In this document: one piece after another, positions 37,999 to 46,034 of the stretch
Layout of the letters: each line of letters opens with the position of its first letter
Position numbering within the stretch: the first letter of the stretch is position 1
Source: Sediminitomix flava
GTDB lineage: Bacteria; Bacteroidota; Bacteroidia; Cytophagales; Flammeovirgaceae
Length of the DNA: 64,000 nucleotides
Reading direction: 5' to 3'
Assembly (NCBI RefSeq): GCF_003149185.1
Contig: NZ_QGDO01000001.1
Coordinates: 1,488,001 to 1,552,000 of the forward strand
Notes under the pieces: generated by a model
Database searches by the model: none
What the model saw: the letters and a program-made list of their open reading frames with translations, nothing else
What the model was told of the DNA's origin: nothing
Translations under genes and position numbers: made by a program

Positions 37999-38772
37999 AT
38001 GATAAGTCCATTAGCGAGCATAGACCCTAATGCTAAGATTGATGAAGGTGTAGAAATTGGACCTTTTACCACTGTCTATGGAGATGTTGAGATTGGTAAA
38101 GGTACATGGATTGGTCCTAATGTTACCATTATGGATGGCGCTCGAATTGGTGAGAATTGTAAAATATTCCCTGGTGCAGTGATTTCTGCAGTTCCTCAAG
38201 ATCTTAAATTTGAAGGAGAATATACTACAACCGTTATTGGCAACAATACTGTACTTAGAGAGTGTGTAACGATCAATAGAGGTACGTCGGATAAAATGAT
38301 GACCAAAATTGGCGAAAACTGTCTTCTCATGGCCTACGTTCACGTTGCCCATGACTGTATTATTGCAAACAACTGTATCTTCTCTAATGCTGTACAAATT
38401 GCTGGTCATGTTGAGATCGACGAGTTCACTATCGTAGGTGGTACAGCTGCCATTCATCAGTTTGTTAAAATAGGAAAGCACGCTTTTGTAGCTGGTGGTT
38501 CTCTTGTTCGTAAAGATGTTCCTCCATTCGTAAAAGCAGCAAATGATCCATTGAGCTATTGTGGTGTAAATGGCGTAGGACTTCGTCGTAGAGGATTTAA
38601 CGATGAAGAAGTTCGTCAGATTCATGAAATGTATCGCACGTTCTATGCTAAAGGTCTTCGTAAAGAAGTAGCTATTCAGCAAATAGAAGATGAAGTACAT
38701 GACTGTGAAGCGAAAAACATCATTGTAGACTTCTTGAAAAATGCCACAAGAGGCGTTATCAAAGGATACTAA
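37999..38772 (+). CDS. lpxA: UDP-N-acetylglucosamine O-acyltransferase LpxA
   Basis: This 257-residue enzyme performs the first step of lipid A synthesis, moving a 3-hydroxyacyl chain from ACP to UDP-GlcNAc. A left-handed beta helix of hexapeptide repeats spans about 1-190 ('LASIDPNAKIDEGVEIGPFT'), and a C-terminal helical domain 'RRGFNDEEVRQIHEMYRTFY' follows. The catalytic His is in 'AYVHVAHDC' (about residues 115-123). Length and motifs match the family. A near-perfect hairpin at 38784-38828 ends the unit. Confidence 0.97.
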   Translation: MISPLASIDPNAKIDEGVEIGPFTTVYGDVEIGKGTWIGPNVTIMDGARIGENCKIFPGAVISAVPQDLKFEGEYTTTVIGNNTVLRECVTINRGTSDKMMTKIGENCLLMAYVHVAHDCIIANNCIFSNAVQIAGHVEIDEFTIVGGTAAIHQFVKIGKHAFVAGGSLVRKDVPPFVKAANDPLSYCGVNGVGLRRRGFNDEEVRQIHEMYRTFYAKGLRKEVAIQQIEDEVHDCEAKNIIVDFLKNATRGVIKGY

Positions 38773-38783
38773 AAAATACTATC

Positions 38784-38828
38784 AAAAGGTTCCGAGTTTT
38801 GTTTTCACAAATACTCCGAACCTTTTTT
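38784..38828 (+). terminator. Terminator after lpxA
   Basis: AAAAGGTTCCGAGT pairs with ACTCCGAACCTTTT (one mismatch), followed by T6. It lies 12 bases after the lpxA stop and just before the ABC gene. Confidence 0.82.
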
Positions 38829-38849
38829 CTTTCTTTCCCCTTCTCTCCA

Positions 38850-39467
38850 ATGATTCAGATCCACGCAGAAAACATCGGTAAACGTTTTGGACGAAATTGG
38901 ATTTTTAAAAATCTAGACTACACTTTCGAAGCTGGAAATTCATATGCTATTACTGGGAGTAATGGTAGTGGTAAAACAACTTTCATTCGAAGTCTTGCAG
39001 GAATTCTCCCTCTCTCTAAAGGAAAAATATCATACCACTTAGATCAATCAGAAATTCATCCTGACGACATCCATAAATACCTATCACTTTCAGGACCTTA
39101 CACAGAAGTTATTGAAGAATTCTCATTACTTGAGTTAATTCATTTTTACCAAAACTTCAAACCCCTACAAGTAACTCCTGAAGAGTTGATCGAGATTATG
39201 GAGCTTAAACACTCGAAGAAAAAAGCAATTAAAGATTTTAGTTCTGGAATGAAACAAAAGCTCAAATTAGGTCTTGCTTTTTTTGGATTTGATCAGATAT
39301 TAATCCTTGATGAACCGACCTCAAACCTTGATCATCAGAATATTGAATGGTATCATCAACAGATTGAAAACATAGACCGTTCAAATAAAATTATATTGAT
39401 TTGTTCCAATCAGCCTTATGAATATGATTTTTGTACAAATCACCTCAATATTTCACATTTTAAATAG
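38850..39467 (+). CDS. ABC transporter ATP-binding protein
   Basis: I start at the ATG at 38850 (205 aa, 'MIQIHAENIGKRFGRNW'), because the codons upstream overlap the lpxA terminator and look non-coding. Walker A is GSNGSGKTT (about 34-42), the signature is FSSGMKQKL (about 129-137), and Walker B is ILILDEPTSNLD. The H-loop has Asn (LICSNQPYEY) instead of His. It is a stand-alone cytoplasmic ATPase of the CcmA/gliding type; no permease is adjacent. Its partner and substrate are unknown. I see no link to lipid A beyond position. Confidence 0.85.
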   Translation: MIQIHAENIGKRFGRNWIFKNLDYTFEAGNSYAITGSNGSGKTTFIRSLAGILPLSKGKISYHLDQSEIHPDDIHKYLSLSGPYTEVIEEFSLLELIHFYQNFKPLQVTPEELIEIMELKHSKKKAIKDFSSGMKQKLKLGLAFFGFDQILILDEPTSNLDHQNIEWYHQQIENIDRSNKIILICSNQPYEYDFCTNHLNISHFK

Positions 39468-39557
39468 GCGATCACAAAAGAAATTCGTAGATTGACAACG
39501 GATTTTGGGCAAACTCATTTTTTAAAATTTTTTCTAATTAAAAAATTAAAGCCAAAC

Positions 39558-40013
39558 ATGAGAAAATTAATCAAGCTGAGCTCATATGTTCTAGCCCTTA
39601 TCGCTCTTAGTTTTATGACTAGTTGTGGAGGAGAAGACGAAAGTAATCCTGATCCATTAAACTATGCATCAAGCTCTGTTACTCAAACAGGTAGAGAATT
39701 CCTTATCGAATCAGGAGACCTTCAATTTACATTGACTTTTAGTGCTCCAGATTATTCTAAAGGAACTATTGAAACTAGTGTTTCAAGTACAGCTCAAGAG
39801 CTAGGTTTAGATCAAATTGAACAAGTACTTGGTGTTGCTTTCGACGATATTAGTGGTAGCTTCGATGCAAATGCTAATACTTTTGGAAACAACATTACAG
39901 CAACAATAACTAGTGTTTCTGTTGGCGCTACTTCTGTAAGCCTTACAGTTACACCTGCAGATACAGATGCTAAAGGTACTGAGCCTGTTATTTTGAACTT
40001 CAATGTTCAGTAA
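39558..40013 (+). CDS. Small lipoprotein of unknown function
   Basis: The ATG at 39558 is the right start (151 aa): it opens a lipoprotein signal peptide ending 'SFMTSCGGEDE', while the 22 codons before it are not signal-like. The mature part of about 125 residues is polar, Thr/Ser-rich and beta-predicted ('FLIESGDLQFTLTFSAPDYS', 'TATITSVSVGATSVSLTVTP'). The acidic residues after the Cys resemble a surface-export signal of Bacteroidota lipoproteins. I do not recognise a family. It is monocistronic with a strong terminator. Confidence 0.75.
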   Translation: MRKLIKLSSYVLALIALSFMTSCGGEDESNPDPLNYASSSVTQTGREFLIESGDLQFTLTFSAPDYSKGTIETSVSSTAQELGLDQIEQVLGVAFDDISGSFDANANTFGNNITATITSVSVGATSVSLTVTPADTDAKGTEPVILNFNVQ

Positions 40014-40038
40014 TTAAGCTTGCTAAAAAATTAATTAT

Positions 40039-40068
40039 AAGCCTCCTTCAAATGAAGGAGGCTTTTTT
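40039..40068. terminator. Bidirectional intrinsic terminator
   Basis: AAGCCTCCTTCA (40039-40050) pairs with TGAAGGAGGCTT (40053-40064), followed by a T-run, between a plus-strand lipoprotein and a minus-strand phosphatase gene. Confidence 0.9.
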
Positions 40069-40074
40069 ATTTCT

Positions 40075-40680
40075 TTAAGCTAAGTGATCTACTCTATTAA
40101 AATCTTCTAAAGAAAACTCTTGAGTTTCCTCATCATAAACGACCGTTGTCACTCCTGTATTTTTAGGAATATAATTCTTCATTTCTACTAAAGGCTTTTG
40201 CAATAAAAGACATAATAGAATTCGAATAGCTCTACTATGCATACACACTAACACATGCTTTTCCTCCTTTTGAGAAATTATATATGAAATAGCTTCTTTC
40301 TGACGATCTTGTACATCTTGAGGTGATTCTCCTCCTTCCGCTTTTGCATCCACTTCTCCTCTATTCCAAGCATCATTTAAGGCCATTACAGTGTCATCGA
40401 TAGGATTACCTTCAAATGCACCATAATCCATTTCATCTAAGCCAGATAACTTCTCCCACTTTAGATCACCTTGTAAAAAGCCGTCTACAGTTTGCCAAGT
40501 TCTCTGTAAGGTTGATGTATAGCATTTATCAAAGTATTTATCTTTATAGAATTCAAAAAGTGCTGAAGCCTGTTCTAAACCTTTTTCGTTTAACTCTGCA
40601 TCAATTTGTCTCCCTTGTACTAATTCACTCTTATTGTAATTAGTCTGACCATGCCTTACGATGTATAAATACTTCTTCAT
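40075..40680 (-). CDS. Histidine phosphatase family protein
   Basis: This 201-residue protein of the phosphoglycerate mutase-like superfamily has the phospho-acceptor motif RHGQTNYN (9-16) and 'LVQGRQIDAELNEKGLEQA' (20-38). The second catalytic His is in 'VLVCMHSRAIRILL' (about 145-158). It should be a cytoplasmic phosphatase that forms a phosphohistidine intermediate. The substrate (a sugar phosphate, a cobalamin precursor or other) is not told by sequence. It lies 43 bases after the DUF2911 gene and could share its transcript. Confidence 0.92.
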   Translation of the reverse strand: MKKYLYIVRHGQTNYNKSELVQGRQIDAELNEKGLEQASALFEFYKDKYFDKCYTSTLQRTWQTVDGFLQGDLKWEKLSGLDEMDYGAFEGNPIDDTVMALNDAWNRGEVDAKAEGGESPQDVQDRQKEAISYIISQKEEKHVLVCMHSRAIRILLCLLLQKPLVEMKNYIPKNTGVTTVVYDEETQEFSLEDFNRVDHLA

Positions 40681-40723
40681 TCTAACCTATTTAACTGCTT
40701 CTAATTGTTTGAATTATTCAAAT

Positions 40724-41335
40724 TTACTCAGTAACATTCAAAGAATCTGCCTCTTCAGTATTAATTAATAAGTCTTCTTCTTTTAAAAATCTGATAGGAA
40801 TCACAATTGAGCGTCTATCCCAAATTGCAATCAGATTACAACCATAAAACTCATCCGTTTCCTGTAAGAAAATACTGAACTGCATAAATACATATGGAGA
40901 CTTAAAGGCAGGAATTTTCATACGAGCGATATCATACTCTTGCCTGTACTTAAATGTACCCCATTGCCCCAACTCTTTATTTACAATCATAGTCCACTCA
41001 GCTGTATCTGGAATTGCAAACAAAGCGTAAGTACCCGTATTCAAGGTATCTTCGCCAAAAATAACTGGTTTTGTAAACGTAATTTCAGTTGCATCATCAT
41101 CACCAAAACGCCACAATTTCCTCCACGGAACATTATACCCAAAAGGGTGATGACGTTCATGCTTCATCTTAGGCCTACCATAAGTTACTTTTACATAATT
41201 TTCACCATCTCGAAAGTTGACAAGACCAACTTCACTTTTTCTAGGTTTATGCTTGAGTTCTTGGCCATAAATAATCGTTGAACTCCAAAGGGTAAATAGA
41301 AGAATACAAATATTTAGAATCGAAAACTTTCTCAT
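40724..41335 (-). CDS. DUF2911 exported protein
   Basis: The start is the ATG at 41335 (203 aa, 'MRKFSILNICILLFTLW'); a TTG five codons earlier is less likely. A signal peptide (about 1-24, ending 'IIYGQ') leads to a DUF2911 domain: 'VKVTYGRPKMKHERHHPFGY', 'VPWRKLWRFGDDDATEITFT' and 'LNTGTYALFAIPDTAEWTMI'. The family is periplasmic or surface-located, common in Bacteroidota, and of unknown function; some members are near heme or cytochrome genes, but not here. It precedes the histidine phosphatase gene on the same strand. Confidence 0.88.
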   Translation of the reverse strand: MRKFSILNICILLFTLWSSTIIYGQELKHKPRKSEVGLVNFRDGENYVKVTYGRPKMKHERHHPFGYNVPWRKLWRFGDDDATEITFTKPVIFGEDTLNTGTYALFAIPDTAEWTMIVNKELGQWGTFKYRQEYDIARMKIPAFKSPYVFMQFSIFLQETDEFYGCNLIAIWDRRSIVIPIRFLKEEDLLINTEEADSLNVTE

Positions 41336-41455
41336 TATATCAAATAACAAAACAAAAAGTAAAGTTACATATTATCATAACACATAGAGTATGATACGCT
41401 ACAAAGCTAATAATGTAAACAATCAGAAAAAATAATTAAGAAGCTTACAAGTCAG

Positions 41456-41842
41456 TTACTTCGATTCCATTATTGTAGATTCTTCAGACTCTTGCGCCGT
41501 ACAACTCAAAACTACATTTAGCATTTGCTGTAATCTACCTTCTATTTGAGCTGCAGAAATATTCTTTTCACTACATTCTGTTCCGATAGCCTCTTCCCTA
41601 GTTAGTATTACTTGATACTGTTTTTCCTCCTCACTATCCACTCCATAACGAACAAATAGATAGAATTCACCTTGATAGTTTTCAATAGCAAAATAAACAT
41701 CTTGATTATTGAAAGTTTTATAGAACTCCCAATTCTTTTCTGGAGGATTTACATCAGGTAATACTGTTTGTGGAATCAGTGTTAGCGAGCAAAAAAATAT
41801 AGTAAGAGCAAAACAGATAGTTAGGGTAAGTATTCTTTTCAT
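41456..41842 (-). CDS. Hypothetical exported protein
   Basis: This 128-residue protein starts with a hydrophobic signal ('ILTLTICFALTIFFCSLTLI'). Its Cys17 precedes 'SLTL' and is not a good lipobox. The mature part has 'NWEFYKTFNNQDVYFAIENY' and an Arg/Glu-rich stretch, two Cys near the C-terminus and no known motif. It is a single gene in AT-rich surroundings. I do not recognise it. Confidence 0.6.
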   Translation of the reverse strand: MKRILTLTICFALTIFFCSLTLIPQTVLPDVNPPEKNWEFYKTFNNQDVYFAIENYQGEFYLFVRYGVDSEEEKQYQVILTREEAIGTECSEKNISAAQIEGRLQQMLNVVLSCTAQESEESTIMESK

Positions 41843-41952
41843 AATTTGGTCTTGATTTGTTTGTTAGCCTTAAGTCACTGTCAAAACCCTAATTCAAAAA
41901 ATTAAATTCATTCACATACGTAGCAGTATGTAACAATATAAAAATAGTCATA

Positions 41953-41988
41953 AAAAAAAGGTCTGTTCCTATTATAGAAACAGACCTT
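41953..41988 (-). terminator. Minus-strand intrinsic terminator of the candidate small RNA
   Basis: AAGGTCTGTT pairs with AACAGACCTT (about 41959-41988). A run of eight T follows only on the minus strand, while the plus side has none, so the direction is clear. Confidence 0.8.
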
Positions 41989-42150
41989 CCAAGAGAGGTT
42001 TATTCGGTATTAAGGATGATCTTTAATCCTAAATACACACTTCACAAAGCAAAAAATATAATGAAATTTAAAAAAATAGAGATCGAAAAAATTGCTAAAA
42101 GAGGGTCAATCAATATAATCCCTCTCGGGATTCATGTACTTCATAATCAA
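41953..42150 (-). ncRNA. Candidate structured small RNA, about 200 nt
   Basis: A good minus-strand promoter (42156-42186) and a good minus-strand terminator (41953-41988) frame about 200 bases with no substantial ORF. The predicted RNA has three hairpins. The first is AATCCC-GAGA-GGGATT with a GNRA-type loop (42117-42132). The second is GTATT-t-AGGAT with ATCCT-t-AATAC (42007-42036). The third is the terminator stem. The middle is AU-rich. A 12-codon ORF 'MKYMNPERDYID' (42106-42144) begins about 6 bases after the likely start site, so a leader peptide or tiny protein is an alternative. It is not a family I recognise; a 6S-like RNA of Bacteroidota is possible but unproven. Confidence 0.5.
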
Positions 42151-42155
42151 CAGTT

Positions 42156-42186
42156 CAAAGGTAAGTGATTTCTTAACGTTGTCAAA
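42156..42186 (-). promoter_or_regulatory. Perfect Bacteroidota-type promoter of the candidate small RNA
   Basis: On the minus strand, TTTG (42183-42186), exactly 19 bp, then TACCTTTG (42156-42163) match TTTG-N19-21-TAnnTTTG at every fixed base. No protein gene starts downstream on this strand for over 300 bases. Confidence 0.75.
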
Positions 42187-42530
42187 TCAGATCTAAAAAA
42201 ATTAAAAGGCTACAGTTAATATTCTTGATATAAAGAAAGATAATCTTAGAATAATACTATTTAAAGATTAATGTTTCGACTTTATATCAAAAACACAACT
42301 GAAAAGTTTTTTATTCCCAATAATAGAAGTATAAAATTGAACAAAAATAAATACAACATGTTATTAAACGGTGAATCAAATCCATTCAATAGCTATTGAA
42401 TTAGGTTGAAATATCATCACATATGATATTAACTAATATTTTAATTAAATAATCACACTGATAAACAACACCTTAAATAGTAATCACTAGATTAAGCATG
42501 AAAGATATTTTATTTTCTCATAGAGGCTCG
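42187..42530. other. AT-rich gap before tRNA-Cys
   Basis: About 340 bases of very AT-rich DNA with no ORF of note, no hairpin with a U-tract and no repeat that I can see. Confidence 0.5.
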
Positions 42531-42538
42531 TATATTTG
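42531..42538 (+). promoter_or_regulatory. Promoter -7 element of tRNA-Cys
   Basis: TATATTTG matches TAnnTTTG, 19 bases before the tRNA 5' end. The -33 position has only TTTT (42508-42511, 19-bp spacing). Confidence 0.6.
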
Positions 42539-42556
42539 CACTCGCAAAAGACAAAA

Positions 42557-42627
42557 GGTCTCGTGGCCGAGTGGCTAGGCAGTGGTCTGCAAAACCATGT
42601 ACAGCGGTTCGAATCCGCTCGAGACCT
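42557..42627 (+). tRNA. tRNA-Cys(GCA)
   Basis: Cloverleaf with acceptor GGTCTCG/CGAGACC, anticodon loop CTGCAAA (anticodon GCA, reads UGC/UGU) and T-loop GGTTCGAATCC. The discriminator is U and CCA is not encoded. Confidence 0.96.
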
Positions 42628-42699
42628 CTTTCTTATTCTCACCTCATCTATTCTAAATAGACATCCAAATTCCCCACTAACATTTTCAACTTTACCAAC

Positions 42700-43239
42700 A
42701 TGAATCTTTACTGGAGATTACTTGCCCTACTACTCAAATTACCTTTCATAAATACTTCTGATGAACTTAAATGGACACAAACGTTTCGTGTTCTACCTTC
42801 AGATTGTGACATTAATATTCATCTTACCAATTCTAGATATTTTGCATTTGCAGACTTAGGACGTACCTACGGTATGATCAAGTTTGGACTATTCAAACAT
42901 TTAATCAAGAATAAATGGGCTGCAGTAGTTAATGCTCAAGAGATTACCTTCATTAAACAAATCCCTCCTTTCGCTAAATTCACCTTAGAAACAGAATTAA
43001 TTTACTGGGATGAAAAATACTGGTACATTGAACAAAAATTCTTATTAAACAGCAAAGTTGCTGCTATTGCTAAGTTTAGAGGTGTTTACTTAGAAAAAGG
43101 GAAAGTTATTCCAAGCTCTAAAGTATTAGCCGCAAAAGGTATTTCACTAGAACAACCACCTCTTACAGATAAAATATTAAAGTGGAAAGAGATGTTGGAT
43201 CAAAAAAAACAGGAATCTTTAGCCCTTCAAAAAAGCTAA
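42700..43239 (+). CDS. Thioesterase-like hotdog protein (THEM6-type)
   Basis: This 179-residue protein has the hotdog fold of acyl-CoA thioesterases. It has a hydrophobic N-terminus ('LLALLLKLPFI'), then 'TFRVLPSDCDINIHLTNSRY' (about 28-47) with the family Asp/Asn/His pattern, 'AQEITFIKQIPPFAKFTLET' and 'YWYIEQKFLL'. The 'D-N-H-NN-Y' motif is like THEM6/FcoT or 4-HBT members. It likely hydrolyses an acyl-CoA or acyl-ACP thioester. It begins 72 bases after the tRNA-Cys, on the same strand. Confidence 0.82.
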   Translation: MNLYWRLLALLLKLPFINTSDELKWTQTFRVLPSDCDINIHLTNSRYFAFADLGRTYGMIKFGLFKHLIKNKWAAVVNAQEITFIKQIPPFAKFTLETELIYWDEKYWYIEQKFLLNSKVAAIAKFRGVYLEKGKVIPSSKVLAAKGISLEQPPLTDKILKWKEMLDQKKQESLALQKS

Positions 43240-43392
43240 GATTGAAATAATAGAGTTCAAATATTACTCAATTGCCCCTCCAATTATTTACTTTTCTACT
43301 AAAAAATAGAGATCTTGCTATTCAAATAGAATAAAATCACATTATCTATATTTTTATTCTATAAATTTTGAATATAAGGTCTCTTTTTTGAT

Positions 43393-44442
43393 ATGAATCA
43401 ACTGAAACAAGCGGTAAAGGATAGATATATTATTTTTAATAAAAAGGCGAATAGAGTCACCTACCTACCTTATGGGAAAAGTCGGAGTTTGAGCAATCCA
43501 GAAGAACTTGTTCAACTAAAAACTTTTTTAGCTCTTATCTATAAATACAAATATCCAGTACATCGTATTCAGGTCTGTGTTCCAGTAAAAATGGGTTCAT
43601 CTACAAAAGAGGCTGATATTGTAGTTTATCAAGATGATGAATGTAAATCGCCACTTATCATTGTAGAATGCAAAAAAGAACAAATTACTCAAGGAACTTT
43701 TATTCAAGCTATTGACCAAGGTTTCTCTTATGCCGCAAGTACTTTGGCTAAATTTGTTTGGGTGACTAATGGTCATCAAAATGCATTTTACGAAGTTTAC
43801 CCAGATCGAATTGGAGAAAGGAGAGAAAATAAACTTCCTGTTTTACCAACTTACCAAAAAGAACGTTCATTCTTATTCGGAATACATAAAGGAATATTCT
43901 TATTTCTAACAGCCCCTTTACGTTTAATCAAAAAACTATTTTCAAAATCCTTCAAACACCCACAATGGATAGAGGTCTTCATCATATCTGTGATGATGCT
44001 TTTCTTCACTTTAATCTTAAGTAAAGGAGCAGTCACCTATTATGACGAAATTCATGATCTGACAAAAGTCTTATGGAAAAAGCATGGGATGCACTTTGGA
44101 TGGATATTTTATGTCATTACTGTTTGTTCTTCCTTGTTTGCTCTGCTTTTAAGTTCTTCCTTGGAACTTGTTCCTATGCAAAAGAAAACTCGTACTAAAT
44201 ATATCTTTTTCACTTTAGCACTTATGATGATTCCTATTTGGTACGTAGAAAGTAGCTACACCCTTAGTTGGTGGAACTGGAAACATTATAAAAAACTACC
44301 ACATAAAACATGGGTTTACCTCCAACCACAGCTCGTAGCCTTACCTTTCCAAATGGGATTGCTCTTCTTTTCATTATGGATTCAAAAATTCAAGCTTAAG
44401 AAAGATTCTATAGAAAGGACCAAACGAAGAAAAAGAAGTTAA
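43393..44442 (+). CDS. HsdR N-terminal-like nuclease domain fused to a membrane domain
   Basis: This 349-residue protein has two parts. Residues 1-155 match a stand-alone type I restriction HsdR N-terminal domain (HSDR_N_2), with the PD-(D/E)xK pattern Asp75 (EADIVVYQ) and Glu92-x-Lys94 (IIVECKKEQ), followed by a 'QGFSYAASTLAKFVWVTNG' segment. Residues of about 165-330 hold a hydrophobic stretch at 167-180 and about four transmembrane helices (near 195-212, 235-255, 268-285 and 315-330). A basic tail ends it. It would be a membrane-anchored nuclease-fold protein. No methylase or specificity gene is near, so it is not a classical restriction system. Confidence 0.75.
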   Translation: MNQLKQAVKDRYIIFNKKANRVTYLPYGKSRSLSNPEELVQLKTFLALIYKYKYPVHRIQVCVPVKMGSSTKEADIVVYQDDECKSPLIIVECKKEQITQGTFIQAIDQGFSYAASTLAKFVWVTNGHQNAFYEVYPDRIGERRENKLPVLPTYQKERSFLFGIHKGIFLFLTAPLRLIKKLFSKSFKHPQWIEVFIISVMMLFFTLILSKGAVTYYDEIHDLTKVLWKKHGMHFGWIFYVITVCSSLFALLLSSSLELVPMQKKTRTKYIFFTLALMMIPIWYVESSYTLSWWNWKHYKKLPHKTWVYLQPQLVALPFQMGLLFFSLWIQKFKLKKDSIERTKRRKRS

Positions 44443-44473
44443 TTTAAAAATTAAATTCAGTTTAATGATTTAC

Positions 44474-44511
44474 AAAAAGCTTGCACTTTCTAACTAAAGT
44501 ACAAGCTTTTT
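44474..44511. terminator. Bidirectional intrinsic terminator
   Basis: AAAAAGCTTGCACTTT pairs with AAAGTACAAGCTTTTT (one mismatch). It lies between the nuclease-membrane gene and the convergent hypothetical gene; the last 2 bases overlap the latter's stop codon. Confidence 0.88.
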
Positions 44512-45205
44512 ACGCTTTAGAAGCAGTTACTTTAACGATCTTTTTTCTACGAACAGGTAGTGTGAATTTTTGTAATTTCTCAGGACTATCTTTGTAGATA
44601 AAATTCGCTATTTTTTCAATATTTCTAAGAAGTAGATAAATTTCATTCAATTTCTTTACCCGAAGTTCTGTCATTTGTTTCCGATCTCTTCGAACTACAT
44701 CTTGCATAAGCACTGCTGTTCTCAAATCTAAAATGACTTGTTCTAAGTTTGACAATAAAACCGTACTCTGACAACCTATCTCATCCAAATGCTCTTGATT
44801 TATTAAAACCTGTTCCTTTATAACCTCAAGAAAGACAATCATTTTCTGAACATTTGTTCTCACTCCACCATATTCTCTCAAACCAAATTGCTGATAAATA
44901 CTCTGATTGTCTGCAAAAGCCTTTCTAATAAAAAAAGAGAGTGTACCATACAATTCTCTTCCTTGCCTCATCAGGTTTGCTACTTTTTCGGTAAGCTCAG
45001 CTTGCTGAGTCACAAAGGTCACATCTGGCTTAATTGAGGAAAGATCATTTAAGAGTTTGGCAATTTCTAACGGATATGTCAAATCAATACTCTGATCAAA
45101 TACTGTAAAGTCAGTTACAAAAGTGCGAAGCTCTTCTATAAAAAGGTTCGCACTTGTAACCAATTCTGGGTCAGGTATAGTGTAGAGTCGGTTATTAATG
45201 GGCAT
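44510..45205 (-). CDS. Hypothetical helical protein (231 aa)
   Basis: This 231-residue cytoplasmic protein has no signal peptide or transmembrane helix and is mostly helical, with coiled-coil-like runs ('LEVIKEQVLINQEHLDEIGC', 'RRDRKQMTELRVKKLNEIYL'). It ends in a basic tail 'RRKKIVKVTASKA'. It is single, with an 829-bp gap before the next gene. I do not recognise it. Confidence 0.7.
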   Translation of the reverse strand: MPINNRLYTIPDPELVTSANLFIEELRTFVTDFTVFDQSIDLTYPLEIAKLLNDLSSIKPDVTFVTQQAELTEKVANLMRQGRELYGTLSFFIRKAFADNQSIYQQFGLREYGGVRTNVQKMIVFLEVIKEQVLINQEHLDEIGCQSTVLLSNLEQVILDLRTAVLMQDVVRRDRKQMTELRVKKLNEIYLLLRNIEKIANFIYKDSPEKLQKFTLPVRRKKIVKVTASKA

Positions 45206-46034
45206 TATATAGGTTATCTGTATAAAGAATAATGGGTTGATAAACTACAAAGTGGTATAGCTTATAGCAAATAGAGGGTTAATAGTTGATTTTGTCAGTT
45301 CATGTAGTAAACATAGCTAGCATAAAACTCACAATAGAATAAGGTATTATTGGTTTATGTTACAATCTAGTAATACAGTAATCATTTAATTTTTTTTAGC
45401 GAAAAGAAATTAGTATCGAAAACTTGTCGCTAAAACCTGAAATCTTTTCGCTGTTGGAAATTCTCATTATTTGATTAAAAAAGAAAAGTAGCATATAAAA
45501 ATTTAGAGATCTTCTTACTTGAATGATATTTGTTTATCAGAAGATCCAAATTGTATTATTTCAATTTGAGACACCATTCTTAAACAGTTTAGGGCTCAAA
45601 ATTAAACATCATAAAATAAACTAATTCAAGCTTCTAATAATACAAACATTCACAGGCAACAACCTCTACCAAAAATTAAATACAGACAAGTAACCAAAAT
45701 TGAAATCAGTAGTAGTTAGTTAACAACCATAAATAGCCTCAACGTATTCTATCAGCAAGTGTGTCTAATTACTTAACTAAGGGTTCAATCTTTAGACCTT
45801 ATTGGTTGTGGCAAGTGAATTTTAATGGAAAGACTTTGGCTATGAAGAGAAAAAAAGTTGAAAAATAGCCGTCCAATCTGATTTCCGAAATGCTTTTTTA
45901 TAATTACATTTTTGAATATGCTTTCTCCACAAATCACCACAACTTTTGATAATGGATTGTCATAACAAACAATTTAGAATACTCAAAAGCTTGCTTAACT
46001 CAGCATGACATTGAGTATTCGATTATTTACTTCA
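45206..46034. other. Long intergenic region of about 830 bases
   Basis: This is AT-rich DNA with no convincing ORF on either strand. One spaced inverted repeat, AGCGAAAAG (45398-45406) with CTTTTCGCT (45444-45452), is visible; a T8 run precedes its left arm. I find no tRNA, no clean promoter and no mobile element. It may hold promoters for both flanking genes. Confidence 0.5.

Noticed and set aside
38011..38700. A 229-codon minus-strand ORF inside lpxA
   Set aside because: It is the antisense shadow of lpxA, whose plus-strand protein matches its family along its whole length; the antisense product is Asn/Thr/Cys-rich with no motif.
41915..41933. Short inverted repeat ACATAC/GTATGT as an operator
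   Set aside because: Six-base arms in AT-rich DNA are expected by chance, and no gene start lies at a fitting distance.
43393..44442. A complete type I restriction-modification system
   Set aside because: Only the HsdR N-terminal-like domain is present; there is no helicase motor, HsdM or HsdS in the neighbourhood.
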